Source: Streptomyces sp. HNM0574
GTDB lineage: Bacteria > Actinomycetota > Actinomycetes > Streptomycetales > Streptomycetaceae
NCBI RefSeq assembly: GCF_012726235.1
Contig: NZ_JAASAH010000001.1
Coordinates: 791,991 to 855,990 of the forward strand
Direction of reading: 5' to 3'
Length of the DNA: 64,000 nucleotides
Shown piece by piece: positions 36,010-44,602 of this stretch (the stretch's first letter is position 1; every line of letters begins with the position of its first letter). The translations under genes were made by a program, and so were the position numbers. The notes under the pieces were generated by a model that did no database searches, was not told the DNA's origin, and saw only the letters and a list, made by a program, of their open reading frames with translations.

Positions 36010-37272
36010 TTGAGCACCTTCAAGGCCCCCAAGGGCACCTACGACCTGATCCCGCCCGTCTCCGCGAACTTCCTCGCGGTCCGCGAGGCCCTCTCCGCGC
36101 CGCTGCGCCGTGCCGGGTACGGGTACATCGAGACGCCCGGCTTCGAGAGCGTCGAGCTCTTCGCGCGCGGCGTCGGCGAGTCCACGGACATCGTGACGAA
36201 GGAGATGTACACCCTCACCACGAAGGGCGGCGACGAACTCGCCCTGCGCCCCGAGGGAACGGCCTCCGTGCTCCGTGCCGCGCTGGAGTCCAGCCTGCAC
36301 AAGGGCGGCAACCTCCCGGTCAAGCTCTGGTACTCGGGCTCGTACTACCGCTACGAGCGCCCGCAGAAGGGCCGTTACCGGCACTTCTCGCAGGTCGGCG
36401 CCGAGGCGATCGGCGCGGAGGACCCCTCCCTCGACGCCGAGCTGATCATCCTGGCCCACGACGCCTACCGCTCGCTGGGCCTGCGGAACTTCCGCATCCT
36501 GCTCAACTCCCTGGGCGACAAGGAGTGCAGGCCGGTCTACCGCGCCGCGCTCCAGGAGTTCCTGCGCGGCCTCGACCTCGACGAGGAGACCCGCCGCCGG
36601 ATCGACGTCAACCCGCTGCGCGTCCTCGACGACAAGCGCGAGGCCGTCCAGCGGCAGCTCACCGGGGCGCCGATGATGCGCGACCACCTGTGCGAGGCCT
36701 GCAAGGAGTACCACGAGCAGGTCCGCGAGCTGCTGACGGCGGCGGGCGTCGGGTACGAGGACGACCCCAAGCTGGTGCGCGGCCTCGACTACTACACCCG
36801 CACCACCTTCGAGTTCGTGCACGACGGCCTCGGCTCGCAGTCGGCCGTCGGCGGCGGCGGGCGCTACGACGGCCTCTCCGAGATGATCGGCGGCCCCGCA
36901 CTGCCCTCGGTGGGCTGGGCGCTGGGCGTGGACCGCACCGCGCTGGCGCTGGAGGCCGAGGGCGTCGAGCTCGAACTGCCCTCCGCCACCGAGGTGTTCG
37001 CGGTGCCGATCGGTGAGGAGGCACGCCGCGCGCTGTTCGGCGCGGTGACGCAGCTGCGCCGGGAGGGCGTCGCGGCCGACTTCGCGTACGGCGGCAAGGG
37101 CATGAAGAACGCCATGAAGTCCGCCAATCGTTCGGGCGCCCGCTTCGCGCTCCTCGTCGGCGAACGCGACCTCGCCGAGGGAGTCGCCCAGCTCAAGGAC
37201 CTGACCACGGGCGAGCAGACCGCCCTGCCACTCGATCGTGTGGTGGCCGAAGTCCGGGCGAAACTGGCCTGA
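36010..37272 (+). CDS. hisS: histidyl-tRNA synthetase
   Basis: Predicted 420-residue class II synthetase. It has the N-terminal [11 protein letters not shown], motif 2 in [16 protein letters not shown] (about residues 116-131), the HisA motif [12 protein letters not shown] (about 258) with GGGGRYDGL, motif 3 in [11 protein letters not shown], and the C-terminal anticodon-binding domain. I chose the TTG at 36010 because the conserved N-terminus begins directly there. It sits 10 bases behind the metallohydrolase gene. A hairpin follows. Confidence 0.96.
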   Translation: MSTFKAPKGTYDLIPPVSANFLAVREALSAPLRRAGYGYIETPGFESVELFARGVGESTDIVTKEMYTLTTKGGDELALRPEGTASVLRAALESSLHKGGNLPVKLWYSGSYYRYERPQKGRYRHFSQVGAEAIGAEDPSLDAELIILAHDAYRSLGLRNFRILLNSLGDKECRPVYRAALQEFLRGLDLDEETRRRIDVNPLRVLDDKREAVQRQLTGAPMMRDHLCEACKEYHEQVRELLTAAGVGYEDDPKLVRGLDYYTRTTFEFVHDGLGSQSAVGGGGRYDGLSEMIGGPALPSVGWALGVDRTALALEAEGVELELPSATEVFAVPIGEEARRALFGAVTQLRREGVAADFAYGGKGMKNAMKSANRSGARFALLVGERDLAEGVAQLKDLTTGEQTALPLDRVVAEVRAKLA

Positions 37273-37308
37273 CGGACAGCCACTTGGTGCACAATGAGCG
37301 GCACCTTT

Positions 37309-37346
37309 CGCGCGGGTACGGGACGGAAACCGCCCGTACCCGCGCG
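37309..37346 (+). terminator. hairpin terminator after hisS
   Basis: A 14-base-pair perfect stem (37309-37322 with 37333-37346) with a 10-base loop lies 36 bases after the hisS stop. Confidence 0.75.
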
Positions 37347-37411
37347 GGCACACGCAGGCACGGCACGCTCAGGCAGACGGCATCGGGCACCCACGAGGAC
37401 GGCACTTCGCT

Positions 37412-38053
37412 ATGACGACGACGGCACCACGGAATCACGTTCGCTCAGGAGCGGGCAGTCACGCGGACTCCGGCGGTGCCTTCGGCGCGAGCCGGGCCTT
37501 CGCCTGGATGCTGGTGATCACCGGCGCCGCCGGGCTGCTCGCGGCCTGGGTGATCACGCTCGACAAGTTCAAGCTCGCCGAGGACCCGGACTTCAAGGCC
37601 GGATGCAGCCTCAACCCGATCGTCTCCTGCAACAACATCATGGAGAGCGACCAGGCCGCGGCCTTCGGTGCGCCGAACCCGATGATCGGCCTCGTCGCGT
37701 ACGGCATCGTCATCTGCGTCGGCGTGAGCCTGCTCTCCGGCGCGCGCTTCCCCCGCTGGTACTGGCTGGCCTTCCACGCGGGCACGCTCTTCGGCGTCGG
37801 CTTCTGCACCTGGCTCATGTACCAGTCGCTGTACAACATCGGCTCGCTGTGCCTGTGGTGCTGCCTCGCCTGGGCGGCCACCATCGTCATGTTCTGGTAC
37901 GTGACGGCGTTCAACGTTCGCGAGGGGCTGCTCCCGGCGCCGGGAGCGGTCCGGGGCTTCTTCGAGGAGTTCCCCTGGGTGGTGCCGGTCGCGCACATCG
38001 GCATCATCGGCATGCTGATCCTCACCCGCTGGTGGACGTTCTGGACCAGCTGA
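37412..38053 (+). CDS. vitamin K epoxide reductase (VKOR) family membrane protein
   Basis: Predicted 213-residue membrane protein with about five helices. The VKOR features are the loop cysteines Cys68 and Cys76 (GCSLNPIVSC) and the catalytic CxxC in SLCLWC (about residues 147-150), within the fourth helix. Bacterial VKOR homologues reoxidise periplasmic-type thiol oxidases using quinone and replace DsbB in actinobacteria. No DsbA-like partner lies next to it here. The ATG at 37412 has GAGGACGG upstream. rarA follows after 62 bases. Confidence 0.93.
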   Translation: MTTTAPRNHVRSGAGSHADSGGAFGASRAFAWMLVITGAAGLLAAWVITLDKFKLAEDPDFKAGCSLNPIVSCNNIMESDQAAAFGAPNPMIGLVAYGIVICVGVSLLSGARFPRWYWLAFHAGTLFGVGFCTWLMYQSLYNIGSLCLWCCLAWAATIVMFWYVTAFNVREGLLPAPGAVRGFFEEFPWVVPVAHIGIIGMLILTRWWTFWTS

Positions 38054-38115
38054 CCGCCCGCGCGGGGCGACCCGCGCGGACCCGGCTGTCAGTGGGGTGA
38101 CTTAGGGTTTCCGGC

Positions 38116-39480
38116 GTGGAGCCCGATCTTTTCACCGCAGCAGCAGAGGAGCGTCAGGCGAAGGACCCCTCGGCCAGCCCGCTGGCCGTGCGGATGCGCC
38201 CGCGCAACCTCGACGACGTCGTGGGGCAGCAGCATCTGCTGCGCCCCGGCTCCCCCCTGCGCCGCCTCGTCGGCGAGGGCGGCAGCGGCCCGGCGGGGCC
38301 CTCGTCGGTGATGCTGTGGGGCCCGCCCGGCATCGGCAAGACGACCCTCGCGTACGTCGTCAGCCAGGCCACGGACAAGCGCTTCGTGGAGCTGTCGGCG
38401 ATCACCGCGGGGGTCAAGGAGGTCCGCTCCGTCATCGACGGGGCCCGCCGCTCCTCCGGCGCGTACGGCAAGGACACCGTCCTCTTCCTCGACGAGATCC
38501 ACCGCTTCAGCAAGGCCCAGCAGGACTCGTTGCTGCCCGCCGTGGAGAACCGCTGGGTCACCCTCATCGCGGCCACCACGGAGAACCCGTACTTCTCGGT
38601 GATCTCCCCGCTGCTCTCCCGCTCCCTGCTGCTCACCCTGGAGCCGCTCACCGACGACGACCTGCGCGGCCTGCTGCACCGCGCGGTCGAGGACGAGCGC
38701 GGCCTCGGCGGCGCCGTCACCCTCCCCGAGGACGCGGAGGCGCACCTGCTGCGGATCGCGGGCGGGGACGCGCGCCGCGCGCTGACGGCGCTGGAGGCGG
38801 GCGCGGGCGCCGCGCTGGCCAAGGGCGAGCCGGCGATCAGCCTGGCCTCGCTGGAGGAGGCCGTGGACCGCGCCGCGGTGAAGTACGACCGGGACGGCGA
38901 CCAGCACTACGACGTGGCGAGCGCGCTGATCAAGTCCATCCGCGGTTCGGACGTCGACGCGGCGCTGCACTACCTGGCACGGATGATCGAGGCGGGGGAG
39001 GACCCGCGGTTCATCGCCAGACGCCTGATGATCTCCGCGAGCGAGGACATCGGCCTGGCGGACCCGACGGCGCTCCAGACGGCCGTCGCGGCGGCGCAGG
39101 CGGTCGCGATGATCGGCTTCCCCGAGGCCCGGATCACGCTCGGCCAGGCCACCGTCGCCCTCGCTCTCGCGCCCAAGTCGAACGCGGCGTACAAGGCCAT
39201 CGACGCGGCCCTCGCCGACGTCCGCGCGGGTCTCGCGGGCCCGGTGCCGCCGCATCTGCGCGACAGCCACTACCAGGGCTCGGCCAAGCTCGGCCACGGC
39301 CAGGGCTACCAGTACCCGCACGACCTCCCGGGCGGCATCGCGGCCCAGCAGTACGCGCCGGACGCGATCCACGGCAAGCGGTACTACGAGCCGACGCGGT
39401 ACGGCGCGGAGGCGCGGTACGCGGACGTCGCGGACCGTGTCCGCTCCCGGCTGAACGGCGAGAACGGCTCCGGCGACTGA
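38116..39480 (+). CDS. rarA: replication-associated recombination protein A (RarA/MgsA AAA ATPase)
   Basis: Predicted 454-residue AAA+ ATPase. The N-terminus carries [16 protein letters not shown], Walker A is [10 protein letters not shown] (about residue 72), and Walker B is [15 protein letters not shown]. Sensor 1 lies in [11 protein letters not shown], and the C-terminal tetramerisation domain in [12 protein letters not shown] and [15 protein letters not shown]. RarA/MgsA/WRNIP1 proteins act at stalled replication forks and on gaps in cells. The start is the GTG at 38116. Confidence 0.95.
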   Translation: MEPDLFTAAAEERQAKDPSASPLAVRMRPRNLDDVVGQQHLLRPGSPLRRLVGEGGSGPAGPSSVMLWGPPGIGKTTLAYVVSQATDKRFVELSAITAGVKEVRSVIDGARRSSGAYGKDTVLFLDEIHRFSKAQQDSLLPAVENRWVTLIAATTENPYFSVISPLLSRSLLLTLEPLTDDDLRGLLHRAVEDERGLGGAVTLPEDAEAHLLRIAGGDARRALTALEAGAGAALAKGEPAISLASLEEAVDRAAVKYDRDGDQHYDVASALIKSIRGSDVDAALHYLARMIEAGEDPRFIARRLMISASEDIGLADPTALQTAVAAAQAVAMIGFPEARITLGQATVALALAPKSNAAYKAIDAALADVRAGLAGPVPPHLRDSHYQGSAKLGHGQGYQYPHDLPGGIAAQQYAPDAIHGKRYYEPTRYGAEARYADVADRVRSRLNGENGSGD

Positions 39481-39527
39481 GCCCGGAGAGCAACGCAGCG
39501 ACGGGGCACGGCTGAGAAAAGGGGAGA

Positions 39528-39564
39528 GGGCCGGGAAGGCCGCTGCCCACCGCCTTCCCGGCCC
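39528..39564. terminator. two-way hairpin terminator between rarA and the DUF2470 gene
   Basis: A 13-base-pair perfect stem (39528-39540 with 39552-39564) with an 11-base loop lies between two convergent genes. Confidence 0.75.
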
Positions 39565-39649
39565 CGTCTGCCGCCCCCTCCGGGGCCCGGTGCCGGCGCG
39601 TCCCCCTCGGCTGCCCGGCTCCGGTGGCTTTCCTCGGTGCTCCCCGCCG

Positions 39650-40570
39650 TCAGCGCTCCCCGTCCTCGCCGCCGTCCCGCAGCGCCCCGTACGCGGAGCC
39701 GGCCCGTCCGCCGCGCTCCAGGGTCTCCTCGGCGGCGGCCTCGAAGAGGCGGTGCATGGCGCGGCGCAGCTGCGCGATGTCGGCGACCGGCTCGGGGAAC
39801 TCGAAGCGCGCGTCGAAGCAGCGGTCCCGCGAGCCCCGTTCGACGAACCGGACCCGCATCCCGTACCGGTCCAGGGCCAGCGGCAGGGCGCGGGTGCCCG
39901 CCGGGCACACCGGCTCCCGGGTGCCCAGCAGCGAGCCGAGGCTCTGCACCTGCTCCTCGTGCGCGGCGGCCAGGTGCTGGAGCAGCTCGGCCTCGTGCGG
40001 CATCAGCGGGTCGGCCGCGGCGGCGGCGAACTGCTCGGGCTCGACGTGCTCCTCGCCCCAGAGGTCGTCGACGTACGCCTCGCCGACCTCCAGCCGCACC
40101 AGCATCCAGGCGATGTCGGACTCCTCCGCGGCGCCCCCGGGGTACTGCTCGGCGATCAGCTGGGCGCAGACGGCGCGCTCCTCGTCGCGTACCGCGGTGA
40201 GCCAGCCGGCGACCCAGGCGCGGCCGCGGATCCGGTGCGGTGCGGAGACCGGTGCCACGTCCGTGAGTTCCATCACGGCGGTCACGTCGTCATCCTGCGC
40301 ATAAGCCGCGACCTGGGCGGTTGGAGCCGCGGCGGGGAGAAGCAATACGATGTCCCCGTCCGGCGTGACGGCACGCGCTGCTGGTTCTCCGTTACCCAGT
40401 GGTCCCGCTTCGGGGGCACCGGTTCCCGGAACGGTCAGCGCGGCAGATACGCTGGACTCCACGAGGGTTCGTACACGCTCGGCAGCCGACGGCTGTCGTG
40501 CGTCTTCCACGGGACGCGGCTGACTCCGTCCGGTTTCGGTACCGGGCAGGGGGATCCCAGGTCGAAACAT
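39650..40570 (-). CDS. DUF2470 domain protein, probably iron-regulated
   Basis: Predicted 306-residue soluble protein. The C-terminal part (about residues 205-295) matches the DUF2470 domain (GTRALPLALDRYGMRVRFVE and an LRRAMHRLFEAAAEE helix). This domain is also found at the end of HugZ-type heme-degrading split-barrel proteins. The N-terminal part (about 70-190) has a barrel-like strand pattern with RIRGRAWVAGWL and ESDIAWMLVRLEVGEAYV. No heme ligand can be assigned with confidence. A near-perfect iron box lies 19 bases upstream of the ATG at 40570, and GGAGGAG is 5 bases upstream of it. Together these make repression by a DtxR/DmdR-type iron regulator and a role in heme or iron use likely. 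The function itself is inferred. Confidence 0.85.
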   Translation of the reverse strand: MFRPGIPLPGTETGRSQPRPVEDARQPSAAERVRTLVESSVSAALTVPGTGAPEAGPLGNGEPAARAVTPDGDIVLLLPAAAPTAQVAAYAQDDDVTAVMELTDVAPVSAPHRIRGRAWVAGWLTAVRDEERAVCAQLIAEQYPGGAAEESDIAWMLVRLEVGEAYVDDLWGEEHVEPEQFAAAAADPLMPHEAELLQHLAAAHEEQVQSLGSLLGTREPVCPAGTRALPLALDRYGMRVRFVERGSRDRCFDARFEFPEPVADIAQLRRAMHRLFEAAAEETLERGGRAGSAYGALRDGGEDGER

Positions 40571-40588
40571 GCGTTCTCCTCCAACGAC

Positions 40589-40607
40589 TAAGGTAAGCCT
40601 TACCTAA
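40589..40607. promoter_or_regulatory. iron box (DtxR/DmdR1-type operator)
   Basis: Read on the minus strand, the 19 bases match the iron box as I remember it (TTAGGTTAGGCTCACCTAA) at 16 of 19 positions. The core is a perfect AGGTAAG-C-CTTACCT palindrome. It lies 19-37 bases before the DUF2470 start and 23 bases before the rpsD start. Confidence 0.8.
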
Positions 40608-40629
40608 CCTACACGGAGGTCCGTTCAAC

Positions 40630-41241
40630 GTGAACCAGTCGCGTCCCAAGGTCAAGAAGTCGCGTGCACTCGGCATTGCGCTGACCCCGAAGGCCGTCAA
40701 GTACTTCGAGCAGCGTCCCTACCCGCCGGGTGAGCACGGCCGGGGCCGCAAGCAGAACAGTGACTACAAGGTCCGTCTGCTGGAGAAGCAGCGCCTGCGT
40801 GCGCAGTACGACATCAGCGAGCGCCAGATGCTGCGTGCCTACGAGCGCGCCCGCAAGGTCGACGCCAAGACCGGTGACGCCCTGGTCATCGAGCTCGAGC
40901 GCCGCCTGGACGCCCTCGTCCTGCGGTCCGGCCTGGCCCGCACGATCTACCAGGCCCGCCAGATGGTCGTCCACGGCCACATCTCGGTGAACAACACCAA
41001 GGTCGACAAGCCGTCCTTCCGCGTGACCCCGGGCGACGTCGTCATGGTCCGCGAGCGCAGCCGCTCCAAGCACCCCTTCCAGGTGGCCCGCGAGGGTGGC
41101 TACGACACCGAGGGCGAGACCCCGCGCTACCTGGAGGTCAACCTCCAGGCGCTGGCGTTCCGCCTCGACCGTGACCCGAACCGCAAGGAGATCCCGGTCG
41201 TCTGCGACGAGCAGCTCGTCGTCGAGTACTACGCTCGCTGA
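40630..41241 (+). CDS. rpsD: 30S ribosomal protein S4 (zinc-independent form)
   Basis: Predicted 203-residue primary rRNA-binding protein of the small subunit. The S4 signature [14 protein letters not shown] and the S4 RNA-binding domain ([25 protein letters not shown]) are clear. The N-terminus lacks the CxxC-type zinc cysteines of the C+ form, so this is a C- S4, as is common in Streptomyces. It stands alone, away from the main alpha ribosomal operon. GGAGGT is 9 bases before the GTG at 40630. Only 59 bases separate it from the DUF2470 start, and most of them are the iron box and ribosome sites, so its promoter may lie inside the DUF2470 gene. Confidence 0.97.
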   Translation: MNQSRPKVKKSRALGIALTPKAVKYFEQRPYPPGEHGRGRKQNSDYKVRLLEKQRLRAQYDISERQMLRAYERARKVDAKTGDALVIELERRLDALVLRSGLARTIYQARQMVVHGHISVNNTKVDKPSFRVTPGDVVMVRERSRSKHPFQVAREGGYDTEGETPRYLEVNLQALAFRLDRDPNRKEIPVVCDEQLVVEYYAR

Positions 41242-41307
41242 GCCTCGACCGCTCCACGCCGCACGGCGTTCCGGCCCGCCTGTCTCCCCCTCGGCCCTGA
41301 GTTCCGC

Positions 41308-43560
41308 TCAGGCCGGCGGGGGCGGCACGGCGGGCCGTCGTGCGTCGTCGGCGCGCAGCACGCCCGCCGTGCTCCACGGGCGGGGCGTGCCCGCTCTGTT
41401 CTCCTGCCGCCTGGTGGCGGCCGGATGCCGGAGCAGTTCGCGTTCCGTGACGCCCCGGGGGCCCAGCTCCCGGCCGCGGCGGAAGGCCGCGCGCGCGGCC
41501 TCCTCGCCCAGCGCCTCGCGCACCCGGTCCCGGCAGGCGATGCCGGCCTCCTCCAGCGAGCGCGGCCCCGGACGGAGCGCGCCCAGCGTCCGCAGGCCCT
41601 CGCCCGCGGCGCCGAGCAGCTCACCCGCGCGCTCGGGCTCGTCCGGCACGGTCAGCGCCGCCAGGTGCTGGAGCGCCAGCGCGGTGCCGAAGACGTCGTG
41701 AAAGGCGCGCTTCGCGGCGAGGCACTCCAACGTCAACTCGTGCGCCCGCTCCGGGGATCCGAGCCGGGCGTGCGCCTGCGCCAGCGCGTACAGCGCGTAG
41801 CTGCGGGCCCACTGCTCGTCGCTGTCGGCCGCGATGTCCCGGGCCTCGTCGGCGAGGGTCAGCGCGGTCTCCGGCTCGTCGTCGGCCAGGTGCGCCACGG
41901 CCAGCTGCACGAGCGCGAGGATCACCAGGGTGTTGAGTTCGCCGAGCGCGCGGAAGCGGTCCAGCACCTCGCTCAGCAGGGCCTTCGCGCGGGACGCCTC
42001 GCCGCGGGCCAGGGCCAGCAGGCCCAGCATCTGCCGCGCGTACACGGCCGCGGTCTCGTCGTCGTTGGCCTCGGCCAGCTCCAGGCACTCGTGCAGCACG
42101 CCCAGCGCGGCGACCAGATCGCCCCGCAGCAGCGACGCCAGCCCCGAGACCCACAGCGCCTTCGCGCGTGCCTCCGGCTGGTCGCCGGACCAGGCCAGGG
42201 CCCGGTCCAGCCACGCCTGCCCCTCGGCCAGCCGGCCGCAGCCGAGCCAGTAGAACCAGAGCGTCGCGGCCAGGTACTGGCCGGTGTGCGCCTCCTCCGG
42301 GTACTCCAGGCAGTACTCCAGCGCCAGCCGCAGATTGGGCAGTTCCTGGTCGACGTGGGCGGCGATCTCGTCCTGCCGCGGGCTGAACCAGTCCAGTTCG
42401 CACCAGGTGGCCAGGCCGAGATACCAGTCGCGGTGCCGGCGGCGCAGCCACTCGGCCTCGCCGAGCTCCTCCAGCCACAGCGCCCCGTACTCCCGGAGCG
42501 TCTCCAGCAGGTGGTAGCGGGCCTGCCGGGTGGGGGCCGCGGCCTCCGGGCGGTCCGACGGGTCCCCGGCGTCCGCCACGTCGGGCCCGGTCCGGACCAC
42601 CACGGACTGGGCGACCAGGGAGGCGAGCGCGGGCAGCACCCGGTCGACGGGCAGGTCGCCGCCCGCGCAGAGGTACTCGGCCGCCTCCAGGTCGAAGTCG
42701 CCCGCGAAGACGGACAGCCGGGCCCACAGCAACCGCTCCTGGGCGGTGCACAGTTCGTGGCTCCAGCCGATCGCGGTGCGCAGCGTCCGGTGCCGGGGGA
42801 GTGCGCTGCGGTCGCCGCCGGCGAGCAGCCCGAAGCGGTCGTCGAGGCGCTGCCCGATCTGCTCGACGGAGAGCGCGCGCAGCTGCTCGGCCGCGAGCTC
42901 CAGCGCGAGCGGGATGCCGTCGAGGCGGGCGCACAGGTCGGTGACGGCGGTGAGCGTCCGGCCGCGCGCCGCGAAGCCGGGGAGGATGCCGCGGGCCCGC
43001 TCGGTGAACAGCTCCACGGCTTCCTCGCGCCCCAACGGCCCCAGCGGGAACAGGCGTTCACCCGCGATGTGCAGCGGCCGCCGGCTCGCGACGAGCATCC
43101 GCAGGCCCGGCGCGTGCCGCAGCAGCCCGGCCGCGAGTTCGGCGCACTCCTCGGCCAGGTGCTCGGCGTCGTCGAGGAACAGCAGCGCCTCCCGGCCGGC
43201 GAAGTGCTCCCGCAGCACCGACCGGGGCGGGCCGCCCGCGCTGTCCTGGAGGCCGAGCGCCTCGATCACGGTGTGGGCCGGCGTCCCGCCGTCCCGCAGC
43301 GCGGCCAGGCCGACGTACCAGACGCCGTCGGAGAAGCGATCCTGCACGCGTTCGGCGGCGCGCAGCGCGAGCCGTGTCTTGCCCGTGCCGCCGGCGCCCG
43401 TCACCGTCGTCAGCCGGGCCCGCGTCAACTGCTCGGACAGCGCGGCGACTTCCGTCTCGCGGCCCACGAACCCGCTGAGCGCGCCGGGGAGGTTGCCCCG
43501 CGTGCGCGGCCGCGCGGGCGAGGGCTCCGGGGAGTGCTCGGGGCGCTGGAAGGGTCGCAT
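41308..43560 (-). CDS. COG3903-type NTPase with TPR repeats, regulator-like
   Basis: Predicted 750-residue STAND-type NTPase. Walker A is VTGAGGTGKTRLAL (about residue 50), Walker B is LLFLDDAEHL, and the sensor block is GIPLALELAAEQLRAL (about 205). The second half is TPR-like helical repeats (LWVSGLASLLRGDLVAALG, then YALAQAHARLGSPERAHEL). Proteins like this usually carry a BTAD/OmpR or LuxR DNA-binding domain. None is visible here, since the N-terminal 25 residues are Pro-rich and the C-terminus is a Pro/Arg tail. It could act through a partner. The ATG at 43560 is the last start before the P-loop; longer readings upstream are Arg-rich and unlikely. It converges on rpsD. Confidence 0.85.
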   Translation of the reverse strand: MRPFQRPEHSPEPSPARPRTRGNLPGALSGFVGRETEVAALSEQLTRARLTTVTGAGGTGKTRLALRAAERVQDRFSDGVWYVGLAALRDGGTPAHTVIEALGLQDSAGGPPRSVLREHFAGREALLFLDDAEHLAEECAELAAGLLRHAPGLRMLVASRRPLHIAGERLFPLGPLGREEAVELFTERARGILPGFAARGRTLTAVTDLCARLDGIPLALELAAEQLRALSVEQIGQRLDDRFGLLAGGDRSALPRHRTLRTAIGWSHELCTAQERLLWARLSVFAGDFDLEAAEYLCAGGDLPVDRVLPALASLVAQSVVVRTGPDVADAGDPSDRPEAAAPTRQARYHLLETLREYGALWLEELGEAEWLRRRHRDWYLGLATWCELDWFSPRQDEIAAHVDQELPNLRLALEYCLEYPEEAHTGQYLAATLWFYWLGCGRLAEGQAWLDRALAWSGDQPEARAKALWVSGLASLLRGDLVAALGVLHECLELAEANDDETAAVYARQMLGLLALARGEASRAKALLSEVLDRFRALGELNTLVILALVQLAVAHLADDEPETALTLADEARDIAADSDEQWARSYALYALAQAHARLGSPERAHELTLECLAAKRAFHDVFGTALALQHLAALTVPDEPERAGELLGAAGEGLRTLGALRPGPRSLEEAGIACRDRVREALGEEAARAAFRRGRELGPRGVTERELLRHPAATRRQENRAGTPRPWSTAGVLRADDARRPAVPPPPA

Positions 43561-43840
43561 AAAACACGGAGCGTACGCGGAGGTGAGCGCACCGTACAAA
43601 CGCCGTGATGCGGCGGCACGCACCCCGTGACGCCGCCAACCGGCCCGTGGCGCGGGGCCGTTCCCCGGGTGTGCGCGCCGCGCGGCCGCCTCCGCGTGCG
43701 CGGCCCGGAATGGGGTACGGACGCGGGGCCGCGGCGCGATAAGGTCGGTACCTGCCGCCGCACCGGGCACCGCCTCGCGACCGAGCAGCTGCCACACGGC
43801 GGCGGCCGACCCCCAAGACGACCGAGGGAAGCGGTGCAGC

Positions 43841-44272
43841 GTGTCCGGTGGAGAAGTGGCCGGTCTCCTGGTGGCCGTCTTCTGGGCGATCCTGGTGTCG
43901 TTCCTCGCCGTGGTGCTGGTGAGGCTCGCACAGACGCTCAAGGCGGCGACCAAGCTCGTGACGGGCGTGACGGAACAGGCCGTCCCCCTGCTGGGAGAGG
44001 CGTCCGCGACCGTGCGCTCCGCGCAGAGCCAGCTGGAGCGCGTCGACGCCATCGCGTCCGACGTCCAGGAGGTCACCTCCAACGCCTCGGCGCTCTCGTC
44101 CACCGTCTCCACCACCTTCGGCGGCCCGCTCGTCAAGGTCGCGGCCTTCGGCTACGGCGTACGGCGGGCCCTCGGGCGGCAGAAGACCGACACTCCCGCG
44201 CCCCGCAAGGTGGTCGTGTCCGGCACGCTGCCCCGTGCCCGGCGCGCCGGCCGCAAGCGCGGAAAGGGCTGA
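43841..44272 (+). CDS. DUF948 membrane protein
   Basis: Predicted 143-residue protein with one N-terminal membrane helix (about residues 6-27). A helical region resembling a chemoreceptor coiled coil follows (TKLVTGVTEQAVPLLGEASA, then QLERVDAIASDVQEVTSNAS), then a basic C-terminus. DUF948 proteins are typical of Gram-positive envelopes; the function is unknown. The start is the GTG at 43841. It leads a tight cluster with the next small gene and alaS. Confidence 0.88.
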   Translation: MSGGEVAGLLVAVFWAILVSFLAVVLVRLAQTLKAATKLVTGVTEQAVPLLGEASATVRSAQSQLERVDAIASDVQEVTSNASALSSTVSTTFGGPLVKVAAFGYGVRRALGRQKTDTPAPRKVVVSGTLPRARRAGRKRGKG

Positions 44273-44281
44273 TCCACGCAC

Positions 44282-44602
44282 ATGTTCCGCCGTGCCTTCT
44301 GGTTCACCACCGGCGCCGCAGCCGGTGTGTGGGCCACGAACAAGGTCCACCGCAAGCTCCGCAGCCTCGCGCCCGACGCGCTCGCGGTCCGCGCCGCCGA
44401 CAAGGCCGTCGAAGGCGGCCACCGGCTGCGGGAGTTCGCGCTCGACGTCCGCGCGGGAATGTCCCAGCGCGAGACCGAGCTTAGGGACGTCCTGGGCCTC
44501 ACCGCGCCCGTGGACCCTCCGCACCAAGACCTCCTGCCCCCGCGGGCCCAGCGGCCCGAACTGGGGACGACCTACTCATACGACCGGAAAGAGGACCACT
44601 GA
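44282..44602 (+). CDS. small conserved actinobacterial protein (DUF6167-like)
   Basis: Predicted 106-residue protein starting [20 protein letters not shown], with one short N-terminal hydrophobic stretch (residues 5-19) and a helical, charged middle. No catalytic residues are seen. Such a protein nearly always sits between the DUF948 gene and alaS in Streptomyces. Its stop overlaps the alaS start by one base, so it is probably cotranslated with alaS. Confidence 0.85.
   Translation: MFRRAFWFTTGAAAGVWATNKVHRKLRSLAPDALAVRAADKAVEGGHRLREFALDVRAGMSQRETELRDVLGLTAPVDPPHQDLLPPRAQRPELGTTYSYDRKEDH

Noticed and set aside
36525..37016. Open frames inside hisS, aroC, alaS and carA in other frames
   Set aside because: They are shadows of well-recognised enzymes, with Arg-rich composition and no independent start signals.
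43561..43840. A promoter TAAGGT (about 43740) for the DUF948-alaS genes
   Set aside because: No -35 hexamer at 16-18 bases; the match is no better than chance in this 280-base gap, which otherwise shows nothing clear.
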